DNA of 22,695 nucleotides from Candidatus Gastranaerophilales bacterium (GTDB lineage Bacteria; Cyanobacteriota; Vampirovibrionia; Gastranaerophilales; Gastranaerophilaceae): the NCBI GenBank assembly GCA_944325615.1, contig CALVAU010000077.1, positions 1 through 22,695 on the forward strand. The letters are read 5' to 3'. Position 1 is the first letter of the stretch; every line of letters starts with the position of its first letter. Below, piece by piece: positions 16,441-22,695 of the stretch. Position numbers and translations under genes: made by a program. The notes under the pieces were generated by a model. It saw nothing but the letters and a program-made list of their open reading frames with translations, was not told where the DNA came from and did not search any database.

Positions 16441-16488
16441 ATTTTTCCCTTTTACTTTTCGTCACTTATAAATATTAAGTATGGGGAT
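16433..16488 (-). promoter_or_regulatory. Start-codon-occluding inverted repeat
   Basis: In the leader of the 477-residue protein gene, ATCCCCATA (minus strand, from 16488 to 16480) is the exact complement of TATGGGGAT, which holds the start codon (16441-16433). The 38-nt loop contains the AAGGG ribosome site. If transcription starts upstream of 16488, the stem would hide the AUG. This is a prediction from the sequence alone. Confidence 0.45.
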
Positions 16489-16705
16489 ATATAAATTTTG
16501 CCTTTTCTTTTGATTTATTTAAGAATTGTTAAACCTTACAAAATAAGAGAAAAATCTGACATACCTCGCTTATACAATTAATATTTTTATAAATTTTCAA
16601 ACCTCATATCATTAAATTTTCTTAATATTTATCAAAATTTATTAAAGAATATCTGATTTGATGTCGTTTTCATTTGTGTGTAGAAGTTAATAAAGGAATT
16701 CTTGT

Positions 16706-19012
16706 ATGTTAGAACGCTTAAATAGTGTAAACACTAACAATAATAAAGTGTCTAAGGAAGATACAATTAATAAAAAGAGAGAATTAAGAGCGAAAAGCGA
16801 ATACATTGTAGATAAAGATACAACTATCGCTCAACTTGCAAAAAAATTCGGAATGTCACCTGAGGAATTTAAAGAACAAACCGGATTGAAAAGCTCTCAA
16901 ATAAAAGCAGGACAGGTTATTAAAAACATACCAACCGCCAAAATTGGTGAAGGCAAAGGCTTAACTTCACTTGCAAGAGAATATGGTATGTCACTAGCTG
17001 ATTTTTGTGAACTTAACGGCATTGATAAAACCTATCCACCGCAAAAAGGAGAATTCTTTTATGTAAAACTCGGGAATAAGCCAAAAACTGAGAATACACA
17101 ATCAAATAGTAAAGCTCAAGAAGCTGCCCAGACAACAAAAACTGCAGAAAAACTTGATAATGAAACTCTTGCAGAAATAAATAAGATTAAAACTCCTGCA
17201 GAGATTGCAAAAGCTCTTTTTGACACCACTGACTCAGAACGAGGAGCTGTCGGCAAAGGCAAATTTGATGCTATCTTCGACAAATTGAACAAAAATAATA
17301 TCAACGAAGTTTTAAAGGAATATAAAAAAATCTCTCCTGATGAAACGCTTATAAACACAATTTCATCAGAATGGGGAAGCGATAAGGAAGTCAGAAAAAA
17401 CGCAATGACTAAAATATATGATCTTCTATCTGAAAAAGCAGGGACGCCTAAAGCAACAGATGAAAGACGCGAAGCTTTTTTGAAGGAGCTTAATGATGAA
17501 TTTAACTCTTTCGGAACGGTATCAACAAAGAAACTTGATAAAATGATTTTTAATATGTCTGAAAAAACTCCGACAGAAATCGCTTCAGCCCTGAAAGATG
17601 CCGCTAAAACAAAAGGTTGTATTGAAAAAGATGATTTTAAAATGTCTTTTGCAGATATTGACAAAAACAATGTAATTGAAGTTTTAAAAGAATACGACAA
17701 AATTAAAGGCAACGGATTATTTGCTGACTCAAGCCTTCTGGATACTATAGCTTCAGAATGGAGCAGTTCAAAAGAAAGCAGAAAAGAGGCTATGACAAAA
17801 ATTTATGATCTTGTAGCTCAAAAAGTCGGCTCTCAAATTGCCACTCCTGAAAAAAGAGCTGAGTTTATGGACGAATTGAATGCCCAATTTGACTCTTTTG
17901 GCACAGTATCGACAAAAAAACTTGACGAAATTCTTCAAAATTACATCTATCCGAACGGAAAGTCTGAAGCTGAAGATACTCAAACAAATTCTGATACTAA
18001 GACAGAAAAAAGACCAAACACAGGAAGTAATGCACTACATTTAAGCGGAAAACCTTATCCCAATGAAATTTTTTATTCAACAAATGGAGGTCACAGCAAG
18101 GACATAACCCCTACCACTATGACGAGCATAAAAAATAAAGAGGGGAATTACGTAAATGCAGGCACATTGAAATCCTGGGCGCTAAGCAGCGGTAAAAAAG
18201 ATGTCGGCTTTAAAGATGTAAAAGATCCTTTTATTGTGAGACCTTTACCGAATTACAACAGTGAAACAAAAAAAATTGAAGCCGTAACTGAAGTCCTAGA
18301 TCCGATACAAGATGGCAATTTATCAGGGAAAGTCGTCGTACTTAACCCAGGACATGGCGGATACCAACAGAAAAATGGATATTTCGATGCCGGGACAGTG
18401 CTTTCTGTTAAAAACGCTCAAGGTGAAGAAATGCCGATAGAAGAATGGCGAGTTGCTCAAAGTTATGTCGAAAAAATGTCAGATAACTTGCGAGAAAGAG
18501 GTGCAAAAGTAATAATTGTCTCAGGTGCCGTAAAAAACGGCGGAATGGCAAAACAAAAATACCTTGAAGAAATGTTTGCTGGCAACAAAGGCTCTGATGA
18601 TGTTCGTGAGGTTATGCAAAATACTGATAAAAAAGATTTATTATTCTTATCAGTTCATGTCGAATCAGCAAAGCAAAATCCAAGTGATAAAAAATGTACG
18701 GTAAGACACACTAAAGAAATCGATAAGCAGTTGGCAGATAATATAAATAAATACGTAAGAGAAGGCTTTAAGAGCCTTACTCCTGACGTTGAGCCTGATA
18801 ATCTTTATGTAAACAGAGCATCAAAAGGAATTCCATCCTCACTGATTGAAATAGGAAACATTGCTAATGAAGAAATTACAAATTCTTTATTATCAGAATA
18901 CGACCAGAAAAAATATGCTGAATGTATCGCAAATGCAATAGAAGCAACTTTACTTGATGAAAGGTCAAACCCAAATGACACAAATAAATCTGAATCCGAC
19001 ACAAGACAATAA
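16706..19012 (+). CDS. LysM-containing N-acetylmuramoyl-L-alanine amidase with a duplicated internal module
   Basis: This is a 768-residue peptidoglycan hydrolase. Two LysM wall-binding domains lie at about 33-75 and 80-122. A linker follows, then a tandem duplication of about 125 residues (161-284 and 287-414). Each copy begins KTPxEIAxAL, contains EVLKEY and SEW, and ends SFGTVSTKKLD. A low-complexity linker (415-440) leads to the Amidase_3 domain (540-750), with H550 in NPGHGG, E579/E580, H651 in SVHVES and catalytic E715 in LIEIGN all present. There is no signal peptide: the N-terminus is polar. A good AAAGGAA (16692-16698) precedes the ATG. The next gene overlaps by 38 nt, so the two hydrolases are co-expressed. 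The repeat faintly recalls annexin-like helical repeats, which is unproven. The route by which it reaches the wall is unknown. Confidence 0.85.
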   Translation: MLERLNSVNTNNNKVSKEDTINKKRELRAKSEYIVDKDTTIAQLAKKFGMSPEEFKEQTGLKSSQIKAGQVIKNIPTAKIGEGKGLTSLAREYGMSLADFCELNGIDKTYPPQKGEFFYVKLGNKPKTENTQSNSKAQEAAQTTKTAEKLDNETLAEINKIKTPAEIAKALFDTTDSERGAVGKGKFDAIFDKLNKNNINEVLKEYKKISPDETLINTISSEWGSDKEVRKNAMTKIYDLLSEKAGTPKATDERREAFLKELNDEFNSFGTVSTKKLDKMIFNMSEKTPTEIASALKDAAKTKGCIEKDDFKMSFADIDKNNVIEVLKEYDKIKGNGLFADSSLLDTIASEWSSSKESRKEAMTKIYDLVAQKVGSQIATPEKRAEFMDELNAQFDSFGTVSTKKLDEILQNYIYPNGKSEAEDTQTNSDTKTEKRPNTGSNALHLSGKPYPNEIFYSTNGGHSKDITPTTMTSIKNKEGNYVNAGTLKSWALSSGKKDVGFKDVKDPFIVRPLPNYNSETKKIEAVTEVLDPIQDGNLSGKVVVLNPGHGGYQQKNGYFDAGTVLSVKNAQGEEMPIEEWRVAQSYVEKMSDNLRERGAKVIIVSGAVKNGGMAKQKYLEEMFAGNKGSDDVREVMQNTDKKDLLFLSVHVESAKQNPSDKKCTVRHTKEIDKQLADNINKYVREGFKSLTPDVEPDNLYVNRASKGIPSSLIEIGNIANEEITNSLLSEYDQKKYAECIANAIEATLLDERSNPNDTNKSESDTRQ

Positions 19013-20066
19013 AACAAAAACGCAAACCGTTGAAGAAAAAGGTCTTTGGACAAGAGCCAAAGAATATGCTATGAGTTTATTTACAGATATCGTGAACTTT
19101 TTCTCAGACGATCCTCCAGCACCTGTTGCTGAAGCTAAAGAAATTCCTCTTATTAGAGATATTTCAGATGAAGAAATTCAGCAAGCTGATATTAGAAAAA
19201 AATATCTAGAAATTACTCCAAACCCAGACCATAAAATAGCAAAGGGAGAAACTATTTCCGAAATAGCAGAAAATATTGGGGTACAGCCTGAAACTATTCT
19301 TGCATTAAACGGGCTCAGCGAAAAAGATGCCAAAAGACTTTCTCCTGGACAAATATTAAAGTTGCCCCCGACACGAACTCCTAAAAACATCAGCACCCTA
19401 AAAGATGTTTCAAAAGCAATGGGGGTAAGCTATGATTTTATTCTTAACTTGAAAAAGCTTGAGGATGGTGAAGATATGAAACTTAACGAATTTCATAACG
19501 AACCTTACATGGATAACGGCAAAACAAAAACCATAGGTATAGGCCACGTCTTTAAAAAAGGAGATCCAGAAAAACTTACAAATAAAGAAGTATTAGAATT
19601 ATTTGCAAAAGATCTTTTAAAAATGGAAGATCATTTAAGAGTTCTTATGGGCGGAGAAAAAAAATATGACAGCCTGCCTCAACCGATTAAAGAAGCTCTT
19701 CTTGATATGGCATTCAACAAGGGTACCGATATTATTAAAAATACAGAAGGTCTTTTATGGTGCTTGAAAAATGAAAGATATGAAGCTGCAATTTGTAAAA
19801 TGACAAATAATATTTCAGTTGCGACACAAAAACCGATGAGCGGACTAAGCAAACGCAGATTATTTGATATGTCTGTCGCAAGCAAAATTTACAACGGGAA
19901 TATTCCAAAAAGCATTCTCAATACAGCACAAAAGACTTATAATGAAGGAATCAAACTTTTAAGAGAAGAATTCCCCGACAAAAAAGATTTTGAAGCTCAG
20001 TTGGTAAGTTATAACAATAACGTTCAAAAATTCTGGAACAATAAAATTAAAGTCATAAAAGAGTAA
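18975..20066 (+). CDS. LysM-containing GH24-type lysozyme
   Basis: This 363-residue protein joins a LysM domain (about 85-130, with KGETISEIA and LSPGQILKLP) to a GH24 phage-type lysozyme domain (about 150-310) that would cleave MurNAc-GlcNAc bonds. The lysozyme has KTKTIGIGH with T186, D180 six residues before it (the T4-lysozyme Asp/Thr spacing) and a candidate catalytic E163. Further on come LPQPIKEALLDMAFNKG and SGLSKRR, matching the family core. The E-to-D spacing is longer than in T4 lysozyme, which implies a small insertion. The start at 18975 is preferred over 18954 because AAAGG (18960-18964) lies 10 nt before it. Residues 1-84 hold no signal peptide but an amphipathic helix at 28-43. 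It overlaps the amidase gene by 38 nt. It is phage-endolysin-like, but no holin or phage gene is nearby. Confidence 0.8.
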   Translation: MTQINLNPTQDNKTKTQTVEEKGLWTRAKEYAMSLFTDIVNFFSDDPPAPVAEAKEIPLIRDISDEEIQQADIRKKYLEITPNPDHKIAKGETISEIAENIGVQPETILALNGLSEKDAKRLSPGQILKLPPTRTPKNISTLKDVSKAMGVSYDFILNLKKLEDGEDMKLNEFHNEPYMDNGKTKTIGIGHVFKKGDPEKLTNKEVLELFAKDLLKMEDHLRVLMGGEKKYDSLPQPIKEALLDMAFNKGTDIIKNTEGLLWCLKNERYEAAICKMTNNISVATQKPMSGLSKRRLFDMSVASKIYNGNIPKSILNTAQKTYNEGIKLLREEFPDKKDFEAQLVSYNNNVQKFWNNKIKVIKE

Positions 20067-20098
20067 CTAATTATATGTAATTCAAATTATACAGTTAT

Positions 20099-20650
20099 CT
20101 ATTCTCCTGATATTTTAACCTCAGGGCAGTTTTCTTCCTGATACAAAATTGATTTGAAAAAATCTCGGTTTAAATCAAATGTTTCTTTATTGAATTTTCC
20201 ATTCTTATTTTTGCCCCACCAATATGAAACTTTTTGTGGTGAAGATGATAAATTTCTCAATCTCATTGCTTGCAGCTTATTATTTTTATAAATTGCAGAT
20301 AGAGCCTTTGCACCTTTAGATTTTTCAACTTCTTTAATCAGGATATCTCCGGTTTTTGAATCTCTGGCAGTTACTATTTTAGAATTGTTGTAATTCAATA
20401 TATCAGTAATGATTCTGTTACCATCTTGAATTGTCCTTACCCATTTTATCAGACGATTGCCTTTTTGATCTTTTAATGGGAATTGCTCTCCTGTTGTTTT
20501 GTCAACACCTTTTATTACAACAGGCTTATAACCGTCTATAAGATTCAACATTGAATCAAATACTCCTTGACTTCTGCGAACTTGTGCTCCTTTTAGCCTT
20601 AGGCCGCTTCTAAAAGTCCTTGTATCATACGCTATTGCTAAACTTTTCAT
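20099..20650 (-). CDS. Unrecognised 183-residue basic protein
   Basis: No family is recognised. The protein is basic, without signal peptide or membrane segment. Residues 1-40 look helical. Residues 45-130 are beta-rich with turns of the KxxGxRxI type (KTTGEQ, KGNRLIKW, QDGNRI, KTGDIL), in the style of the 477-residue orphan on the far side of the hydrolase pair. The C-terminus has a Trp-Trp-Gly motif (YWWGKNKNGKF) and an acidic tail. AAAGG 5 nt upstream supports the ATG at 20650. It lies 37 nt downstream of manC on the same strand, so it may be read from the same transcript, but its content matches the hydrolase block better. It could be a partner, inhibitor or co-exported protein of the hydrolases; that is inference from position only. 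Confidence 0.65.
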   Translation of the reverse strand: MKSLAIAYDTRTFRSGLRLKGAQVRRSQGVFDSMLNLIDGYKPVVIKGVDKTTGEQFPLKDQKGNRLIKWVRTIQDGNRIITDILNYNNSKIVTARDSKTGDILIKEVEKSKGAKALSAIYKNNKLQAMRLRNLSSSPQKVSYWWGKNKNGKFNKETFDLNRDFFKSILYQEENCPEVKISGE

Positions 20651-20687
20651 TACTTACCTTTTTTAAAAATCTGCTATTTATATAAAT

Positions 20688-22076
20688 CTACACACGACCG
20701 TAACAGTCTTCATATCTTATTATATCATCTTCTGAAATATAATCACCTTTTTGGACTTCGATTATTTTCAATTCTTTATCATAAGGGTTTTGCAAAGAAT
20801 GTTTCATACCAACAGGGATATCAATGCTATCGCCTTGATAAAGGTTATATTCTTTACCGTCTTTTAGTACAAGAGCCTGTCCCTCTAAGACAACCCAATG
20901 TTCTGAACGATGATTATGAGATTGGATAGAAAGCTTATGCTTCGGCAATACACATATCGTCTTTGTCAAATAACCTTCTCCGCTATTCATACAAGTATAA
21001 TAGCCCCAAGGTCTAAATACTGTTTTATGAAGTTTTATCGTATCACTTTGTTTTTGCTTTAGTTTTTCATATAAGTTTTTGACATTCTGTGATGAATTTA
21101 ATCCGCAAGCCATTATAGCATCTTCAGTTTCTACAAGAATAATATTTTCTAGCCCTGATACTGCTACTAATTCTTTTTGAGAATATATAAAAGAATTTTT
21201 CACATTATCCGTGATAACTTTTCCTGTCAATACGTTGCCGTTTTCATCTTTTTCTTTAATATTATAGATAGATTGCCATGAGCCTAAATCATTCCAATCT
21301 GACTGCAACTCTACTAATGCAACTTTATCGCTTTTTTCCATAATTGCATAGTCTATTGATATAGATGGCATTTTTTCATAAGTTGAATATTCTATCTGTG
21401 AAGTATTTGCAAAATTTAAGTCTATAACTTGTTTTGAAATTTCAGGAGCAAATTTTTCAAACTCTTTCATAAAAGTAGAGATTTTACCCATGAAGATTCC
21501 GCCATTCCAATAATATTGTCCTGAGGCAAGATATTTTTCAGCTGTTTGGACATCCGGTTTTTCAACAAATTTATCAACAACAAAACCCTCTAATAATGGT
21601 TTTAGAGTTTTTATATACCCGTAACCTGTCTCAGGATATGTAGGTTTTATACCAAAAGTTACGATATACCCCATTTCTGCCAGCGGTTTTGCCATTCTGA
21701 CAGTCTTATCAAAAGCTTCGTGATCTTTTATCAAATGATCTGAAGGTAGAATTATTACAATATCATCTTCTTTTTGTCTTTGGTTAAAATATTCTAAAGA
21801 ACAAGCGATAGCTGGAGCTGTATTACGTCCTAGAGGCTCAGCCAAAACAACATTTTCTTTGCTTATTTTATTAAGCTGTAATTTTATATCCTGAAAATGT
21901 TTTACATTAGTAATTGTAAGAACATCTTTCGGGTTAATAAACTTAGTCAATCTTTCAAAAGTCTGCTGTAATAGACTTGTATCATTATCAACACTTAGTA
22001 ATTGTTTTGGATACATCTCTCTTGAAAGGGGCCATAAACGGCTTCCGCTTCCACCTGCTAGTATTATCGCTTTCAT
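20688..22076 (-). CDS. manC: Mannose-1-phosphate guanylyltransferase / mannose-6-phosphate isomerase (type II)
   Basis: This 462-residue bifunctional enzyme of the AlgA/ManC type isomerises fructose-6-P to mannose-6-P and joins mannose-1-P to GTP to make GDP-mannose for surface glycans. The nucleotidyltransferase domain opens with GGSGSRLWPLSR (8-19). It has PLGRNTAPA (81-89), PSDH (111-114) and the sugar-phosphate motif FVEKP (170-174). The C-terminal cupin isomerase domain (about 350-455) carries RPWG (355-358) and the metal-binding SHNHRSEHW (386-394). The length is typical. GAGG precedes the ATG, and the start lies 11 nt after the FkbM gene stop, so the two are co-transcribed. The stop is TAG. 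Whether both activities are retained cannot be told, but all motifs for both are present. Confidence 0.93.
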   Translation of the reverse strand: MKAIILAGGSGSRLWPLSREMYPKQLLSVDNDTSLLQQTFERLTKFINPKDVLTITNVKHFQDIKLQLNKISKENVVLAEPLGRNTAPAIACSLEYFNQRQKEDDIVIILPSDHLIKDHEAFDKTVRMAKPLAEMGYIVTFGIKPTYPETGYGYIKTLKPLLEGFVVDKFVEKPDVQTAEKYLASGQYYWNGGIFMGKISTFMKEFEKFAPEISKQVIDLNFANTSQIEYSTYEKMPSISIDYAIMEKSDKVALVELQSDWNDLGSWQSIYNIKEKDENGNVLTGKVITDNVKNSFIYSQKELVAVSGLENIILVETEDAIMACGLNSSQNVKNLYEKLKQKQSDTIKLHKTVFRPWGYYTCMNSGEGYLTKTICVLPKHKLSIQSHNHRSEHWVVLEGQALVLKDGKEYNLYQGDSIDIPVGMKHSLQNPYDKELKIIEVQKGDYISEDDIIRYEDCYGRV

Positions 22077-22087
22077 ATCTACCTCAT

Positions 22088-22695
22088 TTAGTTAGTTTCG
22101 TTATAAACAATCTTTTTTAAATTTACGGCACGCAACAGTCCTACATTATGCATAAATTTTTCATTAAACCAAATAAAATTATTTTGTTCTAGTTGTTTTG
22201 TAATATTTTCATATCCTTTAAAATGCCATTCAACAACTATTATTGAAATATATTTTAATAAATCAGCATTTATTAAGTCTTCCAAAACATCATATTCAGA
22301 ACCTTCTATATCTAATTTTAACACAATATTATCATTTGGATGAGTAATAAGAATTTCTTTTAATATTTCAGAAGATTTTTTTATAATTATATTAGTTTTT
22401 TCAATATATTCTGATAAATTTTGAGCGTGAAAAAATTCTTGTGTTGAATTTATTGCACTCAAATTAATATCATTATTAGTTTTAACTTCTAATTCTACAT
22501 TATCTTTTCCCCACCCAAAGTTAAATAATTTAATTTTATTTTTATACTCCGGGTTTAAATTAACATTTTTAACTGCAAAATTGTATGTTTTCTGAAAAGG
22601 TTCATAGGCATAAACTTTTTGAATATTTTTTTGCATTGCTGCATATAAGACAGAATCCCCAATATTTGCACCAACATCAATAAAAACCGCATTAT
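22088..22695 (-). CDS. FkbM-family methyltransferase, partial (5' end outside the window)
   Basis: This is the C-terminal part of an SAM-dependent FkbM methyltransferase, a family that O-methylates sugars of polysaccharides and other natural products. The frame stays open to the window edge and reads VFIDVGANIGDSVLYAA immediately upstream of the internal ATG at 22636. DVGANIGDS is the SAM-binding motif I, and YAYEP follows as the acidic loop. Downstream, VLKLDIEGSE (residues within the EGSEYDVL segment) is the family's second core motif. The true start therefore lies beyond 22695, and 22636 is not a start. It is adjacent to manC, so it likely belongs to a GDP-mannose-derived glycan cluster continuing past the window. 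The exact substrate is unknown. Confidence 0.88.
   Translation of the reverse strand, partial: NAVFIDVGANIGDSVLYAAMQKNIQKVYAYEPFQKTYNFAVKNVNLNPEYKNKIKLFNFGWGKDNVELEVKTNNDINLSAINSTQEFFHAQNLSEYIEKTNIIIKKSSEILKEILITHPNDNIVLKLDIEGSEYDVLEDLINADLLKYISIIVVEWHFKGYENITKQLEQNNFIWFNEKFMHNVGLLRAVNLKKIVYNETN

Noticed and set aside
17116..17712. 198-codon open frame antisense to the amidase repeats
   Set aside because: Biased Ser/Phe/Leu composition mirroring a Lys/Glu-rich gene on the other strand, with no ribosome site and no recognisable domain. It is a by-product of codon usage.
18954..18974. Earlier ATG pair as the lysozyme start
   Set aside because: The AAAGG ribosome site lies after it, at a normal distance from the ATG at 18975.
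22634..22636. ATG as the start of the FkbM gene
   Set aside because: The same frame upstream encodes the SAM motif DVGANIGDS, so the gene simply runs off the window.

Overview
The window is AT-rich, about 22.7 kb, chromosomal, and looks like a Gram-negative-type bacterium. MurE carries the DNPR motif typical of meso-diaminopimelate users, and there are a signal-peptide-bearing periplasmic amidase, FtsI, and ManC/FkbM surface-glycan genes. The style (low GC, LysM hydrolases, unfamiliar lineage-type proteins, weak match to any textbook genome) suggests to me a gut Melainabacteria/Gastranaerophilales-like organism. That is an inference; no marker in the window proves it.

Layout. (1) 189-1589: leucyl aminopeptidase with a near-consensus promoter and a bidirectional terminator. 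(2) 1685-2752, minus: a DUF3137-type membrane gene interrupted by one in-frame TAG, with the frame otherwise intact. (3) 2889-4235, minus: exported N-acetylmuramoyl-L-alanine amidase, apparently from a leaderless mRNA. (4) 4362-11265, plus: a tightly packed run of ftsI, murE, a short NagA-like deacetylase, ilvD and a GlcF-like CCG-domain Fe-S protein. It joins septal wall synthesis to amino-sugar, branched-chain amino-acid and redox functions. (5) 11267-13513, minus: a membrane-anchored protein with a cryptic kinase-like core, then proC. (6) 13611-14727, plus: rpmH (L34, 50 aa), rnpA, and an unrecognised 173-aa gene where yidD often sits, followed by an initiator tRNA-Met with a perfect-palindrome terminator. 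(7) 15007-20650: an accessory-looking block. Two overlapping plus-strand genes encode LysM proteins, one an amidase_3 with a duplicated ~125-residue module and one a GH24-type lysozyme. Neither has a signal peptide. Two unrecognised minus-strand genes flank them. (8) 20688-22695, minus: ManC and the start-less part of an FkbM methyltransferase that runs off the window.

Two things stand out. The first is the hydrolase pair: it attacks both bonds of peptidoglycan (amide and glycosidic), has no visible export signal, holin or phage structural genes, and lies between two orphan proteins. The second is the degenerate kinase-like protein. At the regulatory level, three genes lacking a Shine-Dalgarno have a -10-like hexamer exactly 6 nt before ATG, and one orphan gene has a 9-bp inverted repeat that would bury its own start codon. 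No gene-free stretch exceeds 300 bases; the longest is 16441-16705.
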